A stretch of DNA of 64,000 nucleotides from UBA7985 sp002690455 (lineage in GTDB: Bacteria; Pseudomonadota; Alphaproteobacteria; UBA7985). Shown here one piece after another: positions 41,399 through 49,887 of the stretch. The notes under the pieces are model-generated. The model did no database searches, was not told the DNA's origin, and was given only the letters and a program-made list of their open reading frames with translations. The DNA is taken from positions 158,596 to 222,595 of the forward strand of contig CBFIIW010000003.1 in the NCBI GenBank assembly GCA_965662775.1, given 5' to 3'. Position numbers and translations under genes: made by a program. Positions within the stretch are counted from its first letter, which is position 1, and every line of letters begins with the position of its first letter.

Positions 41399-42292
41399 AT
41401 GGCTTCAGGCACGGTTAAGACAGCAATTCTTCCAGTGGGCGGGCTGGGGTCTCGTTTTCTGCCAGCAACCAAGGCCATGCCGAAGGAAATGCTGACGGTG
41501 GTCGATAAGCCGCTGGTTCAGTACGCCGTCGATGAAGCCCGGGCGGCGGGGATCGAAAACTTTATTTTCGTCACTGGTCGGGGCAAAGCTGCGATCGAGG
41601 ATCACTTCGATCATTCATTCGAATTGGAGCACACGCTGGTCGACCGTGGCAAAACCCTCACCGTCGATAATATGCGCTCCATCATGCCCGAACCCGGGCA
41701 GATTGCCTACGTCCGGCAGCAAGACCCACTGGGGCTGGGTCACGCAATCTGGTGCGCCCGACACTTACTCCGGGACGAGGCCTTTGCTGTGCTGCTGCCG
41801 GATATCATTATCGACCCGGTCGAAGGCGGCGACGGGTGCTTGCGGCAACTGGTCGATGCCCACGATGACCACGGCGGTATTGTGCTGGCGGTTGAGGAAG
41901 TTCCGCAGGAGCGAGTTTCGTCTTATGGCATCATCGACCCTGGCAAGACGGACGGCAATCGGCTGGAAATTCGTGGCATGGTCGAAAAACCGTCAGTTGA
42001 CGAAGCGCCGTCAAACCTGTGCATCACCGGTCGATACATCCTGTCGACCGAGATTTTCGACTTTCTAGACAAGGGCGTGCGTGGCGCGGGCGGCGAAATT
42101 CAGCTAACCGACGCCATAGCCGATAACCTCGGAAAAATGCCAATCCACGGGGTGCGTTTTTCTGGGCGTCGTTTTGACTGCGGGTCTAAGGAAGGCTTTG
42201 TTGCCGCCAACCTGCACTTCGGGCTGAAGCACCCGGAAATTGCAGACAAGGTAAAGCGGTCGGCCACCGAAATTATGCAGCGGCAGGCCTGA
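41399..42292 (+). CDS. galU: UTP-glucose-1-phosphate uridylyltransferase
   Basis: Makes UDP-glucose for polysaccharides and osmolytes. AILPVGGLGSRFLPATKAMPKEML (about 8-31) is the nucleotide-binding signature; DKPLVQYAVDEA follows; PDIIIDP near 139 binds metal; GRYIL and YDCGSKEGF-like FDCGSKEGFVAAN complete the site (about 265). 297 residues from the ATG at 41399, which has AAGGG nine bases before it. An earlier ATG at 41372 lacks spacing. It stands alone, divergent from the lipoprotein. Confidence 0.95.
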   Translation: MASGTVKTAILPVGGLGSRFLPATKAMPKEMLTVVDKPLVQYAVDEARAAGIENFIFVTGRGKAAIEDHFDHSFELEHTLVDRGKTLTVDNMRSIMPEPGQIAYVRQQDPLGLGHAIWCARHLLRDEAFAVLLPDIIIDPVEGGDGCLRQLVDAHDDHGGIVLAVEEVPQERVSSYGIIDPGKTDGNRLEIRGMVEKPSVDEAPSNLCITGRYILSTEIFDFLDKGVRGAGGEIQLTDAIADNLGKMPIHGVRFSGRRFDCGSKEGFVAANLHFGLKHPEIADKVKRSATEIMQRQA

Positions 42293-42318
42293 GCCTCGGC
42301 CTGCACTTTGGCCTGCAC

Positions 42319-43137
42319 TCAAACCACGGTTGGCATAGCTGGGGACAGGCGCCCCCCGATTCGCACGGGCTCAGCCCGTGTCGCAAGGCGGGTGGTGTCA
42401 TCGCTTTCTATGAACAGCGCGCAGAAGGTTGCCTCCCCCTCGGCTGGTCCGAATTTCGTGCGTTCCCCGACCTGCGTAAATCGCTGAATCGAGCTTTCCT
42501 TGGTCATTCCGATCACCGAGTCATAATCGCCAGTCATGCCGATATCGGTTTGGTACGCGGTACCGCCGGGCAGGATCTGCACGTCCGCGGTTGGCACGTG
42601 GGTGTGGGTGCCTTCAACCGCTGTTACCTGACCGTCGAGGAAATGCCCGAGCGCCATCTTCTCAGAGGTGGCTTCGGCATGGCTGTCTACGAAGATGGCC
42701 GCCAACTGTTCATGGGTCCAGTCTGCCAGAACCTGCCTGATACCGATAAAGGGGTTGTCGGCATCTGGGTTCATAAACAGCCGTCCAATGGTCTGGGCAA
42801 CGGCGACTCGCCGCCCTGAGCGCGCGGTAAAGATGCCGTGGCCATGGCCCGGCGTGCCCACGGGATAGTTCAGCGGGCGAAGGATCCGTCCGTCAGCCTC
42901 CATCAGCGGGATGATCTCTTTGCGATCAAAGCTATGGTTGCCAAGGATAATACAGTCGGTGCCAGCGTCGAGCAGCATGCGGGCATGCTCCGGGGACAGG
43001 CCGAAGCCATGGGTGGCATTTTCCCCATTGGCGATGACAAAATCGAGGCTGAGCCGGTCTATCAGGCCCGGCAGGTGCGCAATCACCGCGTCTCGGCCGC
43101 TGCGACCAACAATATCGCCAATAATCAAAGTTCTCAT
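42319..43137 (-). CDS. YmdB/TIGR00282 family metallophosphoesterase
   Basis: 272-residue dinuclear metal phosphoesterase; Bacillus YmdB cleaves cyclic nucleotides. Metal ligands are visible: IGDIVGRSGRD (Asp at about 8), NGENATHG (Asn and Glu at about 37-40), GNHSFD (about 66-71), DSHAEATSEK (His near 150) and GTHTHVPTAD (about 175-184). The fthC stop is 9 bases upstream, so fthC and this gene are one unit, a common pair with 6S RNA in front. Confidence 0.92.
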   Translation of the reverse strand: MRTLIIGDIVGRSGRDAVIAHLPGLIDRLSLDFVIANGENATHGFGLSPEHARMLLDAGTDCIILGNHSFDRKEIIPLMEADGRILRPLNYPVGTPGHGHGIFTARSGRRVAVAQTIGRLFMNPDADNPFIGIRQVLADWTHEQLAAIFVDSHAEATSEKMALGHFLDGQVTAVEGTHTHVPTADVQILPGGTAYQTDIGMTGDYDSVIGMTKESSIQRFTQVGERTKFGPAEGEATFCALFIESDDTTRLATRAEPVRIGGRLSPAMPTVV

Positions 43138-43146
43138 GCGCTGCGC

Positions 43147-43731
43147 TTAATCGTTCTGGCCGTGGCCGTAAACCGTCGTCGGCGTGATGACGGCATACAA
43201 ACGCTCGTCTGTGGCTTCGACGGGGAGGGGGTCAGTCGTGCACTGGCTGTCGTAGCCCAGGCCCACCGCGATCACCCGTTGCCCCTGGGCGCGGCACCGC
43301 GCGAGGCTGCGGTCATAGAAGCCGCCGCCATAGCCCAGGCGGAAACAGCGGCGGTCGAAACCGACCAGCGGCAGCAGCATCAGGATCTGATCGTCTTCCA
43401 TCACTGGTGCGCTCTCGACCGGCTCTCGTGTTTTGAACCGGCCCTCGTCGAGCGGCTCGCCCGGCGACCACAGTCGAAAGTCCAGCGGGCCGGGGTCTGC
43501 CGGTGTGCGCGGCAGGCCCAGTGGGTAAAGCCCCAGGCGCTCAACCAGCGGAAGCGGGTCCAGTTCTCGACGTATTGGCACATAAGCGGCCAGCCTAAAT
43601 GGGCCCCGAGGCAGCATGGCTTGCACCGCAATTGCCATGGTATCGTAGGCTACTGCATCCGGGCCTTCGCTTGGCCGCGCGCGGATCAGCCCATCGCGTA
43701 GGGCAGCTTTCTGGTCAGTCACGCGGGACAA
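43147..43731 (-). CDS. 5-formyltetrahydrofolate cyclo-ligase
   Basis: Recycles 5-formyl-THF to methenyl-THF, keeping the folate pool active. Features: MLPLVGFDRRCFRLGYGGGFYDRSLAR (about 118-144) with the glycine loop GYGGGFYD that binds ATP/folate; VGLGYDSQ near 156. Length 194 is typical. The TTG at 43731 has AAGAG seven bases upstream; a GTG at 43722 is an alternative. It lies between a probable 6S RNA and the YmdB-type gene. The folate link fits with the methyl-transfer genes at 29-36 kb. Confidence 0.9.
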   Translation of the reverse strand: MSRVTDQKAALRDGLIRARPSEGPDAVAYDTMAIAVQAMLPRGPFRLAAYVPIRRELDPLPLVERLGLYPLGLPRTPADPGPLDFRLWSPGEPLDEGRFKTREPVESAPVMEDDQILMLLPLVGFDRRCFRLGYGGGFYDRSLARCRAQGQRVIAVGLGYDSQCTTDPLPVEATDERLYAVITPTTVYGHGQND

Positions 43732-43790
43732 GTCGGGTCTCTTGGTTCCTGCTTCAACGGGGTATCAGGTCTGAAAGTAACGGGTCGAGT

Positions 43791-43941
43791 GAGCCAGACG
43801 ACCGTTGATCGGTTAGTCCACCTGCGGCCCGACAAAGTCAGGTGGGCGCCGCGTAACAAAACCTCGGCTCTGACAGAGGCAGCTCCCGTGCTAGGTGTAT
43901 CGGCCCCGGGGACAAAAGTGATCTGACGCATCGCCCAGCTC
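43791..43941 (-). ncRNA. ssrS: Probable 6S RNA (ssrS)
   Basis: Read on the minus strand, the region has 6S-like parts: a 12-pair closing stem formed by GAGCTGGGCGAT (43941-43930) and GTCGTCTGGCTC (43802-43791), and an internal segment GTCCCCGGGGCCGATAC that resembles GUCCCCUGAGCCGAUAU of E. coli 6S RNA, followed by a stem CCCACCTGA...CAGGTGG. Position directly upstream of 5-formyl-THF cyclo-ligase is the classic place for 6S RNA. It would bind sigma-70 RNA polymerase in stationary phase. Ends are approximate. Confidence 0.7.
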
Positions 43942-43996
43942 TTGTCACAGGAGTGGTGCTTTGCCTGTAACCTGTCAACCGGCATAAACTGGACCC

Positions 43997-44878
43997 ATGA
44001 CCCAGCTTACATCCATCCAACCAGTCCCGGGCCTGACCCGCTTTGCGCCTTCGCCCACCGGGCGGCTGCACCTCGGACACGTTTTGGCGGCGGAGGCTGT
44101 GTGGTCAATGGCCGAGAGGCTGGACCTCCGAGTGCTGCTGCGCATCGAAGATATCGACACCACCCGCTGCCGTCCGGCCTTTGAGACCGCGATGCTGGAT
44201 GACCTGCGCTGGCTGGGTTTCGCATGGGATGAGGAGCCAGTGCTACGGCAGTCAGAGCGCGGCGCGATTTACCTTGCTGCCGCTGATCGGCTCCGGGCGC
44301 TGGGGTTGCTTTACCCCTGTGGTTGTACTCGACGGGACATTCTTGCAGCCTGGGGCGAAACACCCGCCTATGGGCCTGAGGGGCTGCGCTATCCCGGCTC
44401 CTGCCGCAACCTGACATTTTCCGACCTGGGCATGAATGAGCCGGCTGCCTGGAGGCTCAATATGTCGGGCGCGCTGGCTCGGTTAGACGCATTGGGTCGG
44501 GACTTACTGACTCCCATTGTTGATGCAGCCAAACCGTTCAATTTCCGTGAATTGGCCGAGACGACGGGCGACGTGATCCTGTGTCGCCGGGATATCGGCA
44601 CCAGCTATCATTTGAGTGTCACGGTTGATGATGCTGCGCAGGGCGTGACCCACGTGATGCGTGGGCAGGACATGCATGATGCCACAGCCGTGCACCGTGT
44701 GCTGCAGGCGCTGCTCGACCTGCCGACGCCGACCTATGCCTTTCATCCGCTCATTATGGCCGGGGCAGGGCGCAAGCTGTCGAAGCGTGACGGGGCAGAG
44801 GGGCTGGCGGCACTGCGAGAGGCGGGTCTGAGTCCTTCGCAAGTGCGCGCGATTGCGAGAGAGGCGGTCACGGTTTAA
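43997..44878 (+). CDS. gluQ: tRNA glutamyl-Q(34) synthetase (GluQRS)
   Basis: Truncated glutamyl-tRNA synthetase that attaches glutamate to queuosine of tRNA-Asp. Catalytic core only, 293 residues: RFAPSPTGRLHLGH (HIGH motif, about 15-28), zinc site from CGC in LLYPCGCTRRD (about 106-116) and PGSCRN (about 133-138), and KLSKRDGAEGL (KMSKS-like, about 259-269). No anticodon-binding domain follows. The start ATG at 43997 lacks a good ribosome site; CATAAA with TTGCCT upstream would start the transcript at or near the ATG. It is divergent from the 6S RNA. Confidence 0.92.
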   Translation: MTQLTSIQPVPGLTRFAPSPTGRLHLGHVLAAEAVWSMAERLDLRVLLRIEDIDTTRCRPAFETAMLDDLRWLGFAWDEEPVLRQSERGAIYLAAADRLRALGLLYPCGCTRRDILAAWGETPAYGPEGLRYPGSCRNLTFSDLGMNEPAAWRLNMSGALARLDALGRDLLTPIVDAAKPFNFRELAETTGDVILCRRDIGTSYHLSVTVDDAAQGVTHVMRGQDMHDATAVHRVLQALLDLPTPTYAFHPLIMAGAGRKLSKRDGAEGLAALREAGLSPSQVRAIAREAVTV

Positions 44879-44885
44879 CGGCGAA

Positions 44886-45857
44886 TCAACCCCGTGCGTC
44901 GAGACCGGCGATGAACACCAGCGCAACATAGAGGATAAAGATCACTGCCAGATAGGCGATACGATTCCACACCGGCACCTCATCGGCGGCAATACCGCTC
45001 CGGCGCTCGAAACCGCTGACCAAATCCGGGGCCGTGAGCATGAGCAAGATCAATGCACCAGCGTAGAGGCTCATCTGCTGCTCGATTAGCACCAGATAGC
45101 TGAGGAAGAGCAGAAACGGCGAAACTCCACCAAAAAGGCCAACAGCCCCGAAATTTGAACCACGTCCAACGCCGGTCCACATGAGCAACGCAACCAGAAA
45201 TCCAGGGCCGAAGCCAAGCACGAATACGCCAGTCAGGGTCACGTCTCGCCCTTCCCAAAGCATAATGAAGCCCACAGCTGCCAGGCCCACGCTAGCGATC
45301 GCCAGCTGCGCCGAACGGAGCACAGTGTAGCCAGGGTCGGTCTGGGCAAAACGCCAGATGATAAAGGTCATCAACGCGCTGAAAGTCAGGGTCTTACTAA
45401 ACAGCTCTGGCAGGCTCGGGGCGGTGGGAAGAAGCAGGATCAGAAAGGCGAGGCTGTACCCCAGCCCGGCAATCAGGCCGAACATGAGCGACAGACTGAA
45501 GGGCCGTCGCATCATGTCGAGCGTCAGGCCCAGCACCCAGCCCATCGCCATGAAAAGCAGCAGGACCTGATCAATCCGCCACTCCCACGATAATGCCCAG
45601 ACATTGCCTGCCGAGGTCGCAGTGAAAAGCGCCTGACCGATCAGTATAACGCTCACCCCCGCCAGCACCGGCGCCAGCGCCAGTCCGGCAATGTCCTGCC
45701 CGCGCACGGGGCCGAGCAGCACGCGGACGACGAAGCTGAACACGCAGCTCGCCAGCCCGAGGATCAGCCATTTGTTGAGCAAAAAGGAGGACAGCGCCAG
45801 CACCGTCAGCAGTCCTGCCCTCAACTCCTGTATTTGACTCAGAATGTCCTCGACCAT
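44886..45857 (-). CDS. Unrecognised multi-pass membrane protein
   Basis: 323 residues, almost all hydrophobic, with about ten membrane helices; short loops have RMM-type positives and a few Pro/Gly turns. No family is recognised. The last loop has SGFERRSGIAADEVPVWNR. It ends 7 bases after the convergent gluQ end, and starts 46 bases after the gor end on the same strand. It could be a transporter or a membrane-bound enzyme; the sequence does not decide. Confidence 0.6.
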   Translation of the reverse strand: MVEDILSQIQELRAGLLTVLALSSFLLNKWLILGLASCVFSFVVRVLLGPVRGQDIAGLALAPVLAGVSVILIGQALFTATSAGNVWALSWEWRIDQVLLLFMAMGWVLGLTLDMMRRPFSLSLMFGLIAGLGYSLAFLILLLPTAPSLPELFSKTLTFSALMTFIIWRFAQTDPGYTVLRSAQLAIASVGLAAVGFIMLWEGRDVTLTGVFVLGFGPGFLVALLMWTGVGRGSNFGAVGLFGGVSPFLLFLSYLVLIEQQMSLYAGALILLMLTAPDLVSGFERRSGIAADEVPVWNRIAYLAVIFILYVALVFIAGLDARG

Positions 45858-45903
45858 GATCTCGGGATAGCCCAGCGTCGGAAGAGGAACAATAGCACGG
45901 CGT

Positions 45904-47283
45904 TCAGTCCTTCACGGGTGTGCGCATGGTCACCAATTCTTCAGCGCTGGTCGGATGGATGCCGACGGTGGCGTCGAAGTCTGCCTTGCGGGCTCCCATC
46001 TTCACCGCAACAGCAAATCCCTGCATTATCTCCGCTGAGTCCCGCCCCGCGATGTGGATTCCCAAAATCCGATCAGAGGCCCGTTCGACCACCAGCTTCA
46101 TGAACGAGCGAGACGGGTTGCCGGACAGCGTGTTTCGCATGGGCCGGAACGAAGACCGGTAGATTTCGACGTCACTGAACTGCTCCCGGGCCTGGGTTTC
46201 TGTCAGCCCACAGGTCGAGATTTCCGGGTTCGAAAAGACTGCCGTCGCGACATTTGTGTGATCGAAAGCCGTGGCGCGGTCGTCGAAGGCTGTTTTAACA
46301 AAGGCCATAGCCTCATGCAGTGCCACAGGTGTCAGCGCCAGACGGTCGGTGACATCGCCTACGGCAAAGATATGCGGCAATGAGGTTCGGCTGTAGGCGT
46401 CAACGGCGATCGCACCAGCCACATTGGTTTCGATCTGCCCGCCAAGGGTCAGGCTCTCGGGTGCATTGGGCCGCCGTCCAGTGGCAAACATGGCCGCCCC
46501 CGCGTTCAGTATCGAACCATCATCCAGCGTGACGGATAGTTCATTGCCTTCGCTTCTACGGGCGAGGCTTGTGATGCTGCGCCCCATGTGCATGTGCAGG
46601 TTCTCTTGGCCTTTGAGTTGCTCAAATAAGAACTGGCGCAAGTCTTCGTCAAAGCCGCGCAAGGGCTTTTCACCGCGGTAGACTAAGTGTGTTTCGGCAC
46701 CCAGCCCAGAAAAGATGCTCGCAAATTCAACCGCGATGTAGCCGCCGCCATAAACGACAACGCGTTCGGGCAATTCGGGAAGGTCAAAGGCCTCGTTGGA
46801 GCTGATGGCGAACGCCTTGCCCGGAATGTCCGGGACGCTTGGTGTCCCGCCCGTTGCGAGCAGGATTTTCGCAGCCGTTACCCGGCGTTCTGCACCAGTT
46901 TCGGTATCGGTCATCACAACTGTATGAGGATCTTCGAGCCGCGCACGGGCCTTAAAAAACTCTACCCCTGCCTTCTTCAGCGTGTTCTGGTAAGCACCTT
47001 CGAGACGCGCAATCTCTTTATCCTTTGCCGCGATGAGTGCTGGCCAGTTGAAGCCGGTTACACTCGCTTCGAAGCCATAGCCCGCAAGGTCGGCGACATC
47101 TTCAAAGCCGTGCGCCGCAAATGACAGCAGTTTCTTGGGCACGCATCCGCGAATGACGCAGGTCCCGCCCATGCGATATTCTTCCGCCAGCCCAACACGG
47201 TAGCCCTTGGGTGCCGTAAACCGGGCGGCGCGCACTCCGCCAGAGCCACCCCCTATAACGAATAGGTCATAATCGAAAGCCAC
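45904..47283 (-). CDS. gor: Glutathione-disulfide reductase
   Basis: NADPH-dependent flavoprotein that regenerates reduced glutathione. FAD motif VIGGGSGGVRAARF (about 9-22), redox-active GGTCVIRGCVPKKL (Cys at about 42 and 47), NADPH motif VVYGGGYIAVEFASIF (about 174-189) and the C-terminal HIAGRDSAEIMQG and VGIHPTSAEE with the catalytic His-Glu. Length 459 is standard. It complements gshB at 3643. Trypanothione reductase or mercuric reductase are excluded by the CVIRGCVPKK pattern. Confidence 0.93.
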   Translation of the reverse strand: MAFDYDLFVIGGGSGGVRAARFTAPKGYRVGLAEEYRMGGTCVIRGCVPKKLLSFAAHGFEDVADLAGYGFEASVTGFNWPALIAAKDKEIARLEGAYQNTLKKAGVEFFKARARLEDPHTVVMTDTETGAERRVTAAKILLATGGTPSVPDIPGKAFAISSNEAFDLPELPERVVVYGGGYIAVEFASIFSGLGAETHLVYRGEKPLRGFDEDLRQFLFEQLKGQENLHMHMGRSITSLARRSEGNELSVTLDDGSILNAGAAMFATGRRPNAPESLTLGGQIETNVAGAIAVDAYSRTSLPHIFAVGDVTDRLALTPVALHEAMAFVKTAFDDRATAFDHTNVATAVFSNPEISTCGLTETQAREQFSDVEIYRSSFRPMRNTLSGNPSRSFMKLVVERASDRILGIHIAGRDSAEIMQGFAVAVKMGARKADFDATVGIHPTSAEELVTMRTPVKD

Positions 47284-47434
47284 GGGTCACTCCTGAGTTC
47301 TATCGACACAATCTGCATTACTGCCGCGACCGGCAGCTGTGTTAGCCTTGGCCCCAACCTGTCCTCGTGACAAATGCTGATCCCGACGGGGAGGGTTCTG
47401 GCACAGGACTGAACAGGGAGGTTACGGAACAGTC

Positions 47435-48280
47435 ATGTGTGGAAGGTATCACATCACACGGCCAATCGAAGCGGTGGCCGAGGTCTTCGACGCGCTAATC
47501 CCTGATGAGGTGCGGCAGAAACTGGCGGCGGGCGAGGGTGGAGCTGGTTCTGGGTCAGGGGCCGTATCAACGTTCCCGATCGACGCAAGCTTGGCGGCTG
47601 CAGGGCCACGGTACAACGTTGCGCCCACACAGATGGTGCCAATCATCCGGCTGGAGACCGAAGGTCCGCAGCGTGGGCGCCGCATCCTCGATTTTGCCCA
47701 GTGGGGGTTGGTCCCGTCGTGGGCGCGCGACCTGTCTCGCGCTGCCAATGCGATCAATGCCCGCAGCGAAACGGTGGCAGAAAAGCCATCCTTTCGGGCA
47801 GCCTTCCGGCATCGGCGCTGTTTGATGCCGACCTCTGGCTTCTACGAATGGCAAACGCTCAAACCCGGGACGTCGCGGGCGCTTAAGCAACCGCATCGGA
47901 TCTACTTTCGAGATGAACGGCTGATGGTCATGGCCGGGCTGTTTGAGGTCAGGCAGGGGCCAGATGGTTCGGCGCTGGAATCCTGCGCCATGCTGACGAC
48001 CAGCGCGAGTCCATCGATGGCGGGCTTGCACCACCGAATGCCTGTGGTTCTCGACAGTGAAGATGAATGGGACGCTTGGCTGTCGCCGGGGGCTGAACCT
48101 GATCTGCTCCATTCGCTCTGCCGACCCTATGAGAATCCAGATTTCGTCCACTATCCCGTCGATCGCGCCGTGGGGCACGTGCGGAACCAGGGGCCGGGGC
48201 TGTTGCACGGCATTGACGGCGCGGCTGCACCATCTTTGCAGGAACCAGCCGCGAAACCGTCTCAGGGAAGCCTATTCTGA
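47435..48280 (+). CDS. SOS response-associated peptidase (YedK/HMCES family)
   Basis: Protects abasic sites in single-stranded DNA by forming a thiazolidine crosslink through Cys2. MCGRYHIT gives Cys2; YNVAPTQMVPIIR (about 67-79), WGLVPSWA (about 91-98), NARSETVAEKPSFRAAF (about 108-124), RCLMPTSGFYEW (about 127-138) and HHRMPVVL (about 202-209) complete the fold. An insert of about 25 residues (GEGGAGSGSGAVSTFPIDAS) before YNVAP is longer than usual. A tail of about 35 residues follows the domain. It lies alone between gor and glmU. Confidence 0.93.
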   Translation: MCGRYHITRPIEAVAEVFDALIPDEVRQKLAAGEGGAGSGSGAVSTFPIDASLAAAGPRYNVAPTQMVPIIRLETEGPQRGRRILDFAQWGLVPSWARDLSRAANAINARSETVAEKPSFRAAFRHRRCLMPTSGFYEWQTLKPGTSRALKQPHRIYFRDERLMVMAGLFEVRQGPDGSALESCAMLTTSASPSMAGLHHRMPVVLDSEDEWDAWLSPGAEPDLLHSLCRPYENPDFVHYPVDRAVGHVRNQGPGLLHGIDGAAAPSLQEPAAKPSQGSLF

Positions 48281-48448
48281 GCGCCGGGCCTTAAAGTTTC
48301 AAACACGGTTCTCCCAAGGTCCATGCATACCAAATTCAAGCCTTTTACCGTGCCGTTTCTGCGCTTATTGTGCGCCTCTAATGACCTTTGTTAAATTTGA
48401 TGTCGCCCGTTCTTTCTGCGTTTTCCAGCCTGGAGCTGTGACTGCACC

Positions 48449-49831
48449 ATGGACCCTATGTCGCCGCTGAATGTCGTAATCCTGGCCGCCGGCAAGGGCA
48501 CGCGCATGCGCTCCGCCACGCCCAAAGTCCTCCACGAAGCCGCCGGGCAGGCATTGCTCGCTTGGGTGACTGAAGCGGCGGCGGGACTGGGACCAACGCG
48601 CGTTCACCTGGTCATCGGCCCCGAGACTGAGACCGCGGCGGTGCAAGGTGTGCTACCTGGTCAGCAGCATGTTTCCAGTTGGTCGGTGCAAGCCGAGCGC
48701 CGCGGGACGGGGCACGCCGTCGCACAAGCCAGCGAAGCGCTAAAGGCTGCGCCAGGCTTTACGCTGGTGCTCTACGCAGACACACCGCTGGTGACGGCAT
48801 CGGCGCTGGAGGGGTTGATCGTTGATACTTTAGACGACGGCGCCGATCTCGCGCTTGGCAGCTTCGAGACCGACCATCCCACAGGTTATGGGCGGGTCAT
48901 TCTCGACGACGAAAACCGCCCGAAAGCCATCGTTGAAGAACGCGACACGACGCCTGCGGAGCGGGCGCTGGGACTGTGCAACGGCGGGCTGATGCTGGTT
49001 CGCAACGAACTTCTGTTCGACCTGCTCGATCAGCTGCGCGACAACAACGCCGCCGGTGAACTGTATATCACGGATCTGGTCGCGTTGGCACGGCAAGCGG
49101 GGTTCAAAACGCGGGCCGCTCGGCTGGATCCGGCCCTGCTGGCAGGGGTAAACACCCGCGCTGATCTGGCCCATGTTGAGGCCGAGCTTCAGCGACGCCT
49201 TCGTGCGGCGGTTATGGAAGCGGGTGTGACTCTGATCGCGCCAGAGACCGTAACGCTCAGCTTCGATACCAAGATTGGCCCCGATACCATCGTTGAACCC
49301 AATGTATTCTTTGGCCTCGGTGTCAGCATCGGTGCTGGGTGCCGCTTGCGCGCAGGCAGTTATTTCGAAGGCGCGATAGTAGGTGAAGGCGTGACCATCG
49401 GTCCGATGGCGCGCCTGCGCGAAGGGAGCCAGCTGGATCAGGGCGTGAAAGTGGGTAACTTCGTCGAGATCAAGAAGGCGCATCTCGCTGCCGGGTCCAA
49501 GGCGCCGCATTTGACGTATGTCGGGGATGCGGAAGTGGGCCCTAAGGCTAACCTCGGTGCGGGCACCATCACCTGTAATTATGACGGCGTAAACAAGCAC
49601 CGGACCAGCATTGGTGCGGGAGCTTTCATCGGCTCCAATTCATCACTGGTGGCACCGGTCCGCATAGGCGCAGGCGCGATCGTCGGCGCCGGCTCGACTG
49701 TGACCGATGACGTGGCTGATGATGCCATCGTCACCACCCGCGCTTCCACCCGCGTCAAAGAGGCGGCTGCCAGGCGCTACCGCGATCGACTGCAACAGAT
49801 CAAGGCCCGACGCGAAAACGGCGGAGCTTGA
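48449..49831 (+). CDS. glmU: Bifunctional GlmU (GlcN-1-P acetyltransferase / GlcNAc-1-P uridylyltransferase)
   Basis: Makes UDP-GlcNAc for peptidoglycan and lipid A. The uridylyltransferase half (about 1-230) has VILAAGKGTRMRS at about 10-22; the acetyltransferase half (about 250-450) is a left-handed beta-helix of hexapeptide repeats, with NFVEIKKAHLAAGSKAPHLTYVGDA (about 343-367). Length 460 is normal. It precedes glmS by 56 bases. Confidence 0.96.
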   Translation: MDPMSPLNVVILAAGKGTRMRSATPKVLHEAAGQALLAWVTEAAAGLGPTRVHLVIGPETETAAVQGVLPGQQHVSSWSVQAERRGTGHAVAQASEALKAAPGFTLVLYADTPLVTASALEGLIVDTLDDGADLALGSFETDHPTGYGRVILDDENRPKAIVEERDTTPAERALGLCNGGLMLVRNELLFDLLDQLRDNNAAGELYITDLVALARQAGFKTRAARLDPALLAGVNTRADLAHVEAELQRRLRAAVMEAGVTLIAPETVTLSFDTKIGPDTIVEPNVFFGLGVSIGAGCRLRAGSYFEGAIVGEGVTIGPMARLREGSQLDQGVKVGNFVEIKKAHLAAGSKAPHLTYVGDAEVGPKANLGAGTITCNYDGVNKHRTSIGAGAFIGSNSSLVAPVRIGAGAIVGAGSTVTDDVADDAIVTTRASTRVKEAAARRYRDRLQQIKARRENGGA

Positions 49832-49887
49832 GCCCACAGCGCGATCGACAGCTGGACGGTGCAACCCCGAAAGGAACCCCCCTCTCC

